Source: Trematomus loennbergii (Eukaryota > Chordata > Actinopteri > Perciformes > Nototheniidae). Taken from it: a stretch of 64,000 nt of DNA. The stretch is from assembly GCA_012861695.1 (NCBI GenBank), contig JAAOOA010000033.1:20623934-20687933 (forward strand), given 5' to 3'. The position numbers were made by a program, and so were the translations under genes. Shown piece after piece: positions 1-12,100 of the stretch (position 1 is its first letter; each line of letters begins with the position of its first letter). The notes beneath the pieces are model-generated. The model was not told where the DNA came from, searched no databases, and was given only the letters and a program-made list of their open reading frames with translations.

Positions 1-950
1 TAAGCTGCCCTTCCTGTCTAAAGTCCTAGAGAAAGTGGTGTTAGCGCAACTGCAGTCGCACCTTGTTTTAAACTGCATATCAGAAAAGTTTCAGTCTGGT
101 TTTAAATCACGCCACAGTACAAACTGCTCTCCTAAGAGTTTTGAATGATCTTCTTTTAACTGCTGATTCTGGGAATTCTGCTGTGCTTGTGCTTTTAGAG
201 TTGTCAAGACAAGCTTCTTCCAGCTTCTGGGGAAGGTAAAGGCCTATCTTCCTAGTAAGGAATTTGAACAGCTAATCCACCTATTTACTGTATAATGTCT
301 CATTTAGACTATTGTAACTCCCTGTATATTGGTGTTGATAAGTGTTTGATCCGTCGCCTGCAGCTGGTCCAAAATGCGGCTGCACGCCTTCTTACTGGGA
401 AGGCAGACCCACTGTTTTGGCAGACCTTCATTGGCTTCCTGTTACAGGATCCAGTTCAAGTACTTACTTGTTGTTTTTAAATCATTGCATGGACTGGCGC
501 CACATTACCTGTCTGAGTTATTGCACCGCCATGCTCCAGCTAGAGCATTGCGATCAGCTCAGCAAAATATGTTGGTGGTTCCTCGGTGCAGGAAAAAAAC
601 CCGAGGTGACAGGGCTTTCAGTGTTGCAGCTCCCAGACTGTGGAACAGCCTCCCAGTACATATCCGGACTGCTGAGTCTAATTTTTAAATCTCAGCTAAA
701 AACTCACCTCTTTGCACTGGCTTTTAATACTAGTTGAACATTACATTTTTACATTTGTATGTGTTTTTTTTAATATGTTTTTAGTTATTGTGCTTTTTAT
801 CATGTTTTTAATTATTGTTTTATTATTGTACTCCCATTGTGTTATTTAATATTTATTGCCTGTACAGCACTTTGGTCAACTGAAGGTTGTTTTAAATGTG
901 CTATATAAATAAATAAAGATTGAGATTGATTGAGATCATTAAAGTGTTAT
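1..950 (+). mobile_element. L2-like non-LTR retrotransposon remnant
   Basis: Broken reverse-transcriptase/C-terminal reading frames: PFLSKVLEKVV near the left edge, then HLDYCNSLY and RLQLVQNAAARLLTG at 300-400, then GDRAFSVAAPRLWNSLPVHI around 610-665. These are typical of vertebrate L2-clade LINEs. Frameshifts and an internal deletion separate the pieces. The 3' end at about 920-948 carries ATTGA-type short repeats after an AATAAA. Confidence 0.85.
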
Positions 951-980
951 CAAAGCTGGTAAAGGTGCAGCTAGTTTTAA

Positions 981-3111
981 AGGTCCTATGTCATGCTTTT
1001 CCGGTTATTACCCGTCCCCTATTGTGTTATGAAGGTTTTTATGCATGTAAACTCTTGCTTCAGGCCTAATCACTCCACAACAACTGCCGTACTTACATTT
1101 TCGAACGACTTGTACTCTGCTGCAGATGATGGTGAACTCACAGGCGCAATTTTTATTGACTTGACAAAAGCCTTTGATTTCGTTGATCGATATCTGCTCT
1201 TGGATAAACTTCATGGCATTGGCCTTTCTAATAATACAGTGTTATGGTTTAACTCGTACCTTCACAATAGAAAGCAATGTGTGGTTGTTAATGGAAAACA
1301 ATCTGACCTGTTGATCCAACAAAAGGGTGTCAAGGATCAACTCTGGGCCCACTTCTGTTTTCTATTTACATAAATGATTTATCTCTCTCTCATTAATTGT
1401 CGTACTCACCTTTATGCTGATGACACTGTCATATATACATCCAAATCTGACTTTTCACAAATTCAGATCTCTCTTCAATTGGATTTTAATATCTTACAGG
1501 ACTGGCTATCACACAATAAACTACTGCTCAACAAAACAAAATCTTATACTATGGTCTTTGGTACCAGGCAGAAGCTCAAATCTAAACCTAACGTAGTAAT
1601 AAAATGTAAGTATGGCACTTCTCTGCATAAAGTTGATAGCTTTAAATATCTTGGTGTATGGCTAGACTCTGAACTTTCATTTAAACTACATATAAATCAT
1701 GTAATACAAAAAGTCAATTACGGAATTGGTGTCTTACACCGCTCTCGCAATTGTTTTACGCTCAGTGTCCGAAAGAGAATTGCTTCTCAACTTATTCTTC
1801 CGATTATGGACTATTGTGATGTTGTCTACCAAAATGCACATACATCAGATCTTGCTCCACTCAACAATACAATAGACTATGCAGATTTGTTCTTGGTTGT
1901 CCTTTTCGTACACATCACTGCACAATGTATAACCAACTTAAATGGCCTTCATTAAATGTAAGAAGACACACGTTATTTAAATGCATTTATCTTAACTATC
2001 CCCCTTATTTAAAGCAGTATTTTGTACCCTACTCGCCAAATCATCAAGTTAGACACTTGATTTATTTCTCTGTCCTCTCTGCAAAATAATCTATTGGCAG
2101 AAGAGTGTTCATGTTCAAAGCCCCAACAGACTGGAATACTTTACCTGCTGCTATTAGACCTCTTGCATCATTGGGTATGTTTAAACATGCATTATCATCT
2201 CACTTTCAACTGGTCTGCACTTCTTATTGATGAAACTGATATTGATGAAACTGATCTGCTCGACTGTCTCTCAAATTGTAATGATTGTATGTATTACTTG
2301 AATTTTACTTAACAGACTGTACGTGGTTTGTCTTGTTTGTCATGTTTTGCTTTTTGTCTTTTTGTTTATGTATGTCTGTAAGTTGTTGCTATTGTCTATT
2401 GTCGGGACCCCCTTGAAAACGAGATGGTGAATCTCAAGGGGTTTATCCCAATAAATACAATTTCTATATAAACGGTCTGCAAAGTCACAAACCCTCAAAG
2501 TACACCCTGTAGCGAGTAAAACTCTAACACAGAAAAGACCGGTCTATGCTGCCCCAGAACGCCTCGTTGGAGATTTCTCTTTTTCCATTGTTTTCTTCCT
2601 GGGTACAGTGACGTGCCCATACCCAAATGGACCAATCCGTGGAGCTCCTCACACACACACATCTCTCAGCAGCGAAACTGTGGCACGCTGGGGGAAATTA
2701 ATCCAGCTCACACTGTCTGCTCCTCGCAGCAGCGAGCCGCGCAACGTCCCCCAACACGGCACCCAGACCCCACGCAGCATTCTCATCTGTTTGTCCTTAC
2801 TGGTGTCATTTTCTGGTTGCTAACGCCATTGTAACACATAATCACTGATGTTCCGCTGTAATGGTGGTAGACCATAGTGGTAGACTCATCAGAACAGAGT
2901 GGGCAGCTACCATCAGAGCACAGTGGGCTCACAGGGAGGGGGGGGCAGGAGCTCCAACAAGCCGTTTAGGACAGAGAGTGAATACACATACTATACAGAG
3001 AGGCTGTACGAGAAACCAATGTGAGTTTGGAAAATTGCACAATATAAATATATTCTAGTAGACCTCAGCAATGGAATTATGATCAGTAGAAATGGCCATG
3101 ACATGGGACCT
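981..3111. mobile_element. TTAA-flanked non-autonomous element (family A), split by a LINE
   Basis: Flanked by TTAA at 977-980 and 3112-3115. Ends are AGGTCCTATGTCATGC and, inverted, the same CATGACATGGGACCT. Its halves (981-1052 and 2469-3111) match the ends of the element at 47216-49114. TTAA targets are typical of piggyBac-type elements, but no transposase is present, so the superfamily is a guess. Confidence 0.75.
1053..2468 (+). mobile_element. 5'-truncated non-LTR retrotransposon nested in family A element
   Basis: Reverse-transcriptase motifs read through at least one break: FRPNHSTTTAVLTFSNDLYS, GAIFIDLTKAFDFVDRYLLL, then HLYADDTVIYTS (the YADD catalytic box) and HNKLLLNKTKSY. Direct repeats TAAAC at 1048-1052 and 2469-2473 fit a target-site duplication. 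Ends with CCCAATAAATACAATT. Probably CR1/L2/Rex1-like. Confidence 0.85.
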
Positions 3112-3229
3112 TTAATGACTTTGTATACTGCAGGGTAGCTTGTGAATTTACTCCAGGTGTAACTAAAGTCTGATTTAAGTGTTGATTATATTTCACATCA
3201 TTAAACAAAATATGTAAAGTAACTAAAGG

Positions 3230-3397
3230 TATTAAATAAATGTAGGGGAGTAAAAGTACACGATTAACCTCTGAATTATATAGGAGTAGAAGGACAAAGT
3301 AGTGTAAAATGGAAATACTCAAATAAAGTACAAATCTCTCAAAATGTTATTTTAGTAAAGTACTTGAGTAAATGTACTTGGTTACTTCCCACCTCTG
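3230..3397. repeat. Common teleost 'AAGTACTTGAGTAAATGTACT' type interspersed repeat
   Basis: The segment ending TTACTTCCCACCTCTG, with repeated GTAAAAGTAC/AAGTACTTGAG words, has the look of a repeat found throughout teleost genomes. A related degenerate stretch is at about 16320-16420. Confidence 0.5.
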
Positions 3398-3942
3398 ATG
3401 AAAAGTAAGTACTGTATGGACATGAGCTTTTTCCTAAAACATGCTATTAGCTTTAGTAGATAATCTAGACAGAATACACACAAATAAAATACCTAACCAA
3501 AATGAATAATTAAATTGATACATTCAAGCTGAGGAACATTGACAGTGGTTATCTAATGAAAATACATTATCCAGAGTGCTACAGCAATTAGTCCAAAAAC
3601 AAAAAATTGAGTCAGCATTTGTGCACATCTGGTTCCCTCGTCTTGACGTTAATGGGTTTTCTGAATGGGTTTTTGGTTAGATGGTTAGAATAAGTTATTA
3701 GACTTACAAGACTTATTTATGTTGTGTTTTACCATTTGATTTATGGCAGTAAATACCCTACAAGTAAATACCCTACAAGTGTATTATGTGTTTTTAGTCA
3801 CTTAATGAAAATACAGATATTTTCTGACACACAATAGCTTTTTTTGTCAAAGAGTTCAATATTTCACAGGAGTCACAAAATATGCTTGCTGATTGGCTGT
3901 GGGTACTCTGGCCGAGTAACATTTAAAAACTACCAACCTTAA

Positions 3943-4409
3943 AGAGGCTCTATTATGCTTTTTGGGGTTTTCCCTTTCCTGTGGTGTGTTTTTGTGCATG
4001 TAAATGGTCTGCAAAGTCAAAATTCCCAAATTTCCCTCCAGAGGGTTTTTCTCTCCCACACACTGCCTGAAACACCTCCATTAGACTCCTTTGTTTACAT
4101 CCGCAACATAATGACATCACTATGTATCACTGGCGCTTCTATTGGCTAGCGCTCCAACACATTGTACGTGATACGCTTATGGGCGGTACATCTCTAAGCG
4201 GTTGACCAATCAAAACAGAGCCGGCCAGCTAACCAATCAGAGCAGACTGGGCTCTGGTTTCAGACAGAGGGTGAAAAGAGGTGCTGCAGCACAGGCAGTA
4301 TGAGAAAAATAAAGAGCTTTCTGTACATTAAAGCATGGAGACATGTTGCAGTAGAGACACTAAATACAATAACGTTATAAAACCTGAAAATGTGCAAAAC
4401 AGGGCCCCT
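3943..4409. mobile_element. TTAA-flanked MITE, family B
   Basis: 467 bp between TTAA at 3939-3942 and 4410-4413. Ends AGAGGCTCTATTATGC and, inverted, AGGGGCCCTGTTTTGC. Contains GTGCATGTAAATGGTCTGC, which recurs in other copies at about 11296-11418, 19748-20030, 32319-32450, 43883-45118 and 62070-62280. Confidence 0.8.
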
Positions 4410-4823
4410 TTAAGTTTGGCTGCAATGCACAGATTGCATGTCAGTGTAAGCAGTACTTCACTCGTCCCCTGAGGTAATGCGGTGTAAACTTCATCCTATC
4501 AAATACTGTGACAGAACACTTCTCCTCCCTTAGCTTAGCGGCGGTGACGTCATGTTGTGTAATTTACAACCCAACTGACGCTTTTTACTCCTGGCAAAAG
4601 CCTTTTGATCTAAAAACCATAAAAGTATTTGATCATTTGTGAAGATTATTTTGCTGAACAAAACCTGAGAGGGTCATTAACTGTTTTATACCACAGCGTT
4701 TACTCTCTAGGATAATAAGAAATCCAATGGAAAAAATCAGATTGGGTTTTTTGTCAAAGGAATTTTGGGTTGACCTACAAAATAACTTAATCCCACTCTA
4801 TTAGCGGATATAATACCATAGGG

Positions 4824-5834
4824 CAGTGTTTCTCAAACGTTTTCATACCAAGGACCACCTAACTCCCCAAATATCCAAAACAAAAGGCCTGCTTACCACT
4901 CCAACAGTATATAACAAATTACAGCCTAATAATGACAGCTTAACTTTCTCTATATCGCCTCGTTCATCAACAATACAAATACAACTACGGATTATATAAG
5001 CATTTCGTTCAAATGCGATTTAAAATGCTCACAGGTTTTACACCACTTATGAAATGTAGACTACATTTATTACGGAGTTTATGTCCGAGCCAACAGACTC
5101 ACAGATCGTTGGCTACTGAGAGAAATACAAAATACACAGCATGTAGTACGACACAAACCTCCGCTGTGGATTTTCAAAACAAAATACAGTAAAACTATGG
5201 TTGCAGGCATGTACTATTAAAACATGAACCTTGGTGACCATTGGGCTGGCCTGCATGGTCTGCCTACAAAACAAAAATAAAAAAACGTTGTCGCAGCCAC
5301 AACAACAGCCTCTGATCATCAACAGACTTCATGCAATGCTTCATTGGATGCATATATTAGATAATAATCTCTATCTAACTCCTAACACATCTATATCTAC
5401 TTCCATGGATAAATGTTCATAAAATACATCCATTGTTTGTTTTATACGCTTCTTGAAATCTAAAAGAAAACACATCGTTTTTCTAGAACAGATTACAAAT
5501 CGCCTGAAAATGGTACAAACAAGTGGCAACATGTGTGATCACTGATGAAGGTGTGGCGCTGGGCTATATAATGCCCGCTCCATTGCGGAGATATTCCCGC
5601 GAGAGTGCGGAAAACTTAAATGTATTTATTTATTTCAAATGTGAAATGTTACCAATATACTCACGGACCACTAGGGTGCGCTCACGGGTGTGGCGCTGGG
5701 CTATATAATGCCTGCTCCATTGCGGAGATATTCCCGCGAGAGTGCGGAAAACTTAAATGTATTTATTTATTTCAAATGTGAAATGTTACCAATATACCAC
5801 CAGTGGTCCGCGGACCACACTTTGAGAAACACTG
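4824..5834. mobile_element. Non-autonomous hAT element with intact 8-bp target duplication
   Basis: 1011 bp with inverted ends CAGTGTTTCTCAAAC / GTTTGAGAAACACTG-like, flanked by perfect CCATAGGG direct repeats at 4816-4823 and 5835-5842. CAG-starting ends plus an 8-bp duplication are hAT hallmarks. No transposase frame. Ends 121 bp before ar exon 2. Confidence 0.9.
5550..5797 (+). repeat. 137-bp-period tandem duplication inside the hAT element
   Basis: 111 bp at 5550-5660 is repeated almost exactly at 5687-5797 (one C/T change seen in GCCCGCTCC versus GCCTGCTCC). The two copies are separated by 26 bp. Confidence 0.9.
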
Positions 5835-5955
5835 CCATAGGGTACAACGTGTCACACATAAACACAGGATGAGCAACTTGTTGTTTATCATACACAAGTG
5901 TCTTGTAGTTGTGTTCATGGTTTATTAAAGTCATGTTTCATATGTTTGACTGCAG

Positions 5956-6107
5956 GGTTGAGCCTGGCAGAGAGCACATGTTCCCCATGGAGTTCTTCTT
6001 CCCGCCACAGAGGACGTGCCTCATCTGTTCAGACGAGGCCTCTGGCTGCCATTACGGTGCGCTCACCTGTGGAAGCTGCAAGGTGTTCTTCAAAAGAGCA
6101 GCAGAAG
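5956..6107 (+). CDS. ar: ar exon 2: first zinc finger of the DNA-binding domain
   Basis: 152 bp exon between an acceptor ending tgactgcag and a gtaaaa donor. It starts with the last base of a split codon and reads [19 protein letters not shown], then the first zinc finger [14 protein letters not shown] and the P-box CGSCKV, which makes base contacts in the response element. The human receptor has Gly where this has Ser in [10 protein letters not shown]. Ends inside the Gly codon of the AAEG motif. A hAT element ends 121 bp upstream. Confidence 0.97.
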
Positions 6108-9100
6108 GTAAAACCCAAACACCTGTGTTTTCAACCTGTTGCATTTTATTTCAACTTTCAACTTATTTCAACCTTCAACAGAATATTTACCAGCATCCTC
6201 TGTTTTCTCTGTCCAAGTAGGCAAACAGAAATACCTGTGCGCCAGCAAAAACGACTGCACCATTGATAAGCTCAGAAGGAAGAACTGTCCGTCCTGTCGG
6301 CTGAAGAAGTGTTTCGAGGCTGGGATGACTCTCGGAGGTAGGATAGAGACACATACTAAAATCAGCTTTTATTTTATTGCAGGTTTATTATAACGCTGAC
6401 ATTTTTATTTGTATTACCTGGTATTAGTCACTTCAGAAATAAGATGTGTTCCAGACGAATGTGCATTTAAAACCCATTCACATCTCTGCAGTACGATAAA
6501 CTCTGTGCACTACATACTGTATGAACAAATCACACTCTGGAGAAAGTCCTCAAAGTGAAACTAGTAATGGCTTCCCCAGACAGAGTACTTTATTCACTCT
6601 TCACTGCACATCGTCGCTGGATCTCTTCAATTGCAGCATCATCACAGGGGATCAGTAACAGGGGGTGTTACTGATAATCAAGCCCCTGACTGAGCTGCCA
6701 TGCAATTTAGACATCTTCCATTCACTTCTCCTTACTGTCACCCAGACCTGTTCGTCAGGCTTTAAAGATTGACATGTGTTCAATTTTCACTCTCTTCCAT
6801 TTTTCTCATTCTGTGGACGGTGGAAATTGTACTGGAAGCACAAAGCTGACATGAGACATGTGAATTAAAGCAGCAGACATGCTGGTAATTTTGCCACCAG
6901 TCACCGTAAAACCCATGGAGGGAAAGTGTGTTCTAATGATGATGATTGTAAGTAAAAAGGCACACCTTTTCTAGTTGTGCCTAAGAAGAGCCTCTTTCAC
7001 TCATGTTCTCATCCTGGACATGTAATTTACTTGCGGCATTTCACAGGAAAAATTACCACAATCATTTGCAGAAGTGGTGCAATTAGACGTATTATACATT
7101 TGGTCTATTATCCCAGTAGGTTTTCACTCAAAATACTGAAATTAAAGGAAGTTTCTAGTTCAAATAATTTCACTTTTATTGACTTATTACACATTTGCTT
7201 ATGTATTTGAAGATATATAAATTAAATGATAAATAAATATTATCATTGACATTTGTTTTACTCTTTGTATTTCAGAAGGTCTATCGCGAAGCAATGAAAT
7301 CGTCTGATTCTTGCGTTTGGCATCTGTTCAAGACTTGAAGTTATTATAAATTGCTCAAAGCTTCACATTTTATAATTAGAATTCCATATTTTTCCTGGAA
7401 TGTTAATTACATCCACAAATAGAAGCCAAGTAGGGAGGCTGCCGTTGCCTTACCATGATCGCTCAGTCATTTAGCAGAAACCTGAAGAGGCCCGCTGCAC
7501 ATCTGCACTTAATGCAGAAATATCTCGAAGATGTTATCATACTAAAAACCTTTTTTCAATTTTTGACATCAGCCCTGTCTTACACAATGGTTCCAAATTG
7601 TGTTCCCAACCCAGAGTGTACACTTGTGTGAGACATCGTCCTAAGCTGCTGGAGCTTCTGTTTCAGCAGCAGCCGGAGAGGGTTACTTAATGATTTACTC
7701 AAGCTGCTATTCTTCCAGAGCCTCCTAATGGAAAAAGCAGTAAGTGATGTGGGACGGTCCTGGCACCAACCCACTGTCAGTTCAAATTTTATTTCATGTG
7801 GCAATGAGGAGTTCTTCATGAAATGGTGACTGAATGTCTAATGCTTTTTAAGCCTGTGCCCAGTCGATCTTTTTATGGAGACCTGGTTTAAAAAAAACGT
7901 TTGTGATGAGCAAGCTTTATTTTGATTTGATTTTACACATTTAAAAGTTACAGGAACAGTTCACATTAATAATCATTGTTTAGCAAGCTAGAGCTACACA
8001 GCTACACAAAACCACAACATACAGTATATGGCTGTTCAACCTTTACATTTTTTTTAAAAATCAATGAAAAATAACCTGTAATATAGGGTTTTAGCTCATA
8101 TGAAACTAATGCAACAGGCCTTACAATAGTTTGGCCTGTTTGTAGCTACCTGCATGTTTATTGCTGTTCTGAGTTTGTATCTTCATGGTTTATTGCACTT
8201 ATTAAATATAATGTAAAATACATTGTAACAGGAATAGCAATACTGTATAAAATTCAAATACATTTGTATAATTTCCCATAAAATACTTCAAAACAAGGAA
8301 AACAATTAACTTAAAAAAAGATTTATCTTCATACATTACAGAATATGGTAACACACTCGATTGCCTTTAACCATGATTGTAAATTCATTTTAAATTGGCA
8401 GTGTGTGCCTCTGGTAAGTGTTGGCAGACAGTTCCATGTGTGAGCTGCTCTCACCTCAGTCTGTATTATACAAGAGCTGGAGGAGCCTTACGGCCCGTCC
8501 ACACAGCAGCGTTAAAAAAATCTTGGAGGTGGGCGTATCTGAAGCTTGGGGATTTTTTGCGAGCAAGGCACCAACAACCAATCACATGAATCTCCCGCCC
8601 CCGACATACGAAGCAAAAAAGCCCGAAGTAAACTGGATATAAACTCCCCAAACAGGCGAAAAACCTACCACTGTCTCTGCCACCTCCCTCCATGCCTGGC
8701 TCCTCCGGTTTATATCCCGGTAGGTAAATAGGGACGGGTCATAAAGCACCGGGTGATTCCCTACCGCTATAATTAATTTCTCCTCCATTTTTTGGAATAT
8801 GAGGAAATGACCTGCGGTATGTCTCTCCCAGCATACACACGGTTTGATTGGCTAGCGCTTGAACTGTCAGATTTGCATACACAGGATTTGATTGGCTGAC
8901 GCTTCCACCTCAGCTTCAAAAGTTGAACATTGCTCAACTTTGAATCCTGAAAATCCTGAAAATCTCCGCTCTGCTGCCCACAATGCAGTTCGGCGAAAAG
9001 TGAGGCAAAGTGACGTCACCCCATTCAAAGTGAATGGGCAGAAGCGTTCCAAGATCTTTTTAACGCTGCTGTGTTGACGGTCCGTTATAGAGACAAGGCT

Positions 9101-12100
9101 TTGTGAATGGATAAAGCTGTCTCCACTCAGGCAGTAACAATGGTAATGGGTGTGATGCTTCCTTTCCACTACCCTAAGACCCTGGTGGTGGCATATAGAC
9201 GATTTAGCTAGGCGATTGACAAAAAAATGATATCCAATTGTTTTGATGATCCATCCAACCCTTGCAGGAATTCTTTAATGCAAATATGTCAGCCGAAAGT
9301 CCTCACATCAGAGAAGCTGGAACCAAAAATAATCAGAATTTCTTTACTAGTCTCATAGAGGGGATTTGTACAGTGTTACAGCAAAAGTTAGATGGGAAAT
9401 ACTAAATAAGAGACATGCATAAAATATTAAGTGGAGGTAGAAATTACGCAAATTCAAATTCAGTACCGATCCAACAATTAGTACAGTAACAGTATAGACG
9501 TGGCATGTAGAGGTAGTGTGATAGCAGCCAGATAACAGAAGTGAAAGTATAATGTATTACAGTAATTGAATAGTCTAACTAAGACATAGCAGCCAGTAAG
9601 AATAATAATTATAAAGCGATATATATATATATATATATTGCATATAAGTGATATGTGATACATGAAAGATCTTTAGTATTTATTCTAAGGAAATAACTGG
9701 ATAAAAAAAAATAAACATCAAATGATTTGCCAATTAGTGTTTTGTCCGCTAACATCATTACATTTAAAGATTGATCTATTCTTCTTTGGCATAATAACAG
9801 GGTATTGATAATCAGTCAGTGTGATATTAGTGTACACATTTTTTTTGTAGTAATAATGGGGAGAGCTTGTTGAATATAAAGTGTAACCATAGAGTAATAT
9901 CCTTATACTCATTATATTATATAACATTTTTAATAAAGATTTAAGGGGATATTGTAAGAATTCTACTTTAAAAACCATCATGTCTCATGTAAAAACTCTT
10001 ACCGTATACAGATTAGTGGTTTTATGCATATTTCTTTAAATAATAACAATAACTCAGGGCTGGGAAAATTCAATATCAACTGTTTGTCCTACAGTAGTTA
10101 ACTTATTTTGTTATGTTTAGTGCTATGTTGAATAAAGAACCGTAATTAAGACTTAATGGCCCTAGCTTTCCAAAGATATGTCACTGGAGAAACAAGTGCT
10201 TTGCATTTTTCAGAGAAACTACAATTATTGGTTCCAAGTAAATATTCTTGCATTTCATATTTACTTTGAGGTGAAAATTCAACAAATAACCTATCCTTGA
10301 AGTCGGCATTAAAAGTATTAGCATGAATATAACCACCACATTAAGAAAAGAGAGATCATTTATGAACAATGAAGTGACAGGTGACTCTCTCTCTCCAGCC
10401 TCTCTGCTCCCTCACACCCAGAAACACTCCTCACATCTGTGCTAATGATGTAATGACAGTGACAGCCTGGACACCAAAGTGAGAGTAAAGTGGGATCTGC
10501 AGAGGCACATATTACAAAGGCATCTCAAGAAGTGAGGAAAAAAATACGAAACTGACTTTCGAGACAATCAAGTTCCTCCTGGCACCTAAAAATAAGGTAG
10601 GATAAAGATGGTGATTATAATGGTGATGAGACGGGTAATGACATATCGGGAACGAGGCCAGAAATGTGAGAGTATAGAGAAAAAAATGTCCATTCAATTT
10701 CAAACGTGTGATTTGATTGAAAATGGGCTTATTATGGATGCTTCTGCAGCTTATTCACTGGAGGTCAGTGTTTGGTGGAAACCATCAAGATACTAACGCC
10801 ACAGTGGACATTACCTTTGAATTAATTAGTCTGAATGTAATTTGTGATTGCAACAAATGCCGTGCTTGAATCGTTTGAATGTCAATCTCCCGTTTGTATT
10901 GGCTTCAACTCAAGCCTGGGGATTTTAAGGTGAGCTCAACCCAATCTATTTACTCTGCACTCTACAAAGATCAGGAACCTGTCTGTGTCACAGTTAAGAA
11001 TCCCAGGCAGGAGTTTTTAATTAACCATTTTTATTTCAAATGTTTGTCGTTGGCTCAGACTTGGAAAATGTGAGACTTGCCAATTATCTTTCATATATAA
11101 TCTGCAATTGTCTTTCAACCCGGCTGTTTATGAGAACGATTTACGTTGTTTCTATAACTGGCAATATTTAATATTTATCCAACTGAACTGCAAAGCCAGG
11201 CTGCAGTTTTAATGAAACATTCTCTACACAGAAGCTGTGAGAGGAAAGTGCACTGCTTTTTACGGTCACTCAACGTTTATATAATTGATAAGAAATTAAG
11301 AGTGAAACTTCCTCTGGAGGAAACTTTAGATTTTAGCCTTTGCAGACCATTTACATGCACAAAATATAAAACACACTACATGAAAGGGAACACCACAGAA
11401 AGCACATGGCCTCTTTAAAGATGTATTATGTCTGTGGAGACTGTCACAAAGTTAAAAGCTAGTGACCAGAATACATGTTAGTTCTTGAATGCGTTGGGCA
11501 AAAAGACACATATTTGTCTGTTACTCAATCTCTGGTAGAGCCGTAATAAAAAAAAAACACGCTTAGTTAAAGTTTAACTGTTGGCAACTCTATAACTTGT
11601 AACTTGTATCTGTATAAAAGTGTACTCGGTAGAGAGCAGATTCACCTTCCAAACAAAAGAGCATTAGGTCTTTGAGCATACAATCATAAATATGCACAAA
11701 GAGATTTGGCTGAAGGGTCCCGTACTATGTGAGGTCAACTAAGGCAAACAGACGGATAACACACACACTGACCGGACACACGAACCACCCTCCACCACTT
11801 AAAGATAATAAAACAGTTATTTGTTGGTCTTAGTCCAAACTTTTAAGAACCAAATATATTTGGGTGCTGTTCAATTATTATTTTCTGATTCAGTACCTAA
11901 TGTACATGACACTCTACTCCTCTAATACCTTGCTCCCATTGCTTCCAGGAGAGACTTAAAGGTCCCCTATTATGCAAAATGCACTTTTTGATGTCTTTTA
12001 TACATAAATGTGTGTCCCCGGTGTGAAAGGAGACTCACAAAGTGTCAGAAAATACAACCCTCTCTCTTTTTTTCCTTACCCACATCTCTAAAAATGGGGG

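Noticed and set aside
1..5955. Search for ar exon 1 (N-terminal transactivation domain)
   Set aside because: Only LINE, MITE and hAT sequence is found upstream of exon 2; no long GC-rich frame with receptor N-terminal features. Exon 1 is taken to lie left of the window.
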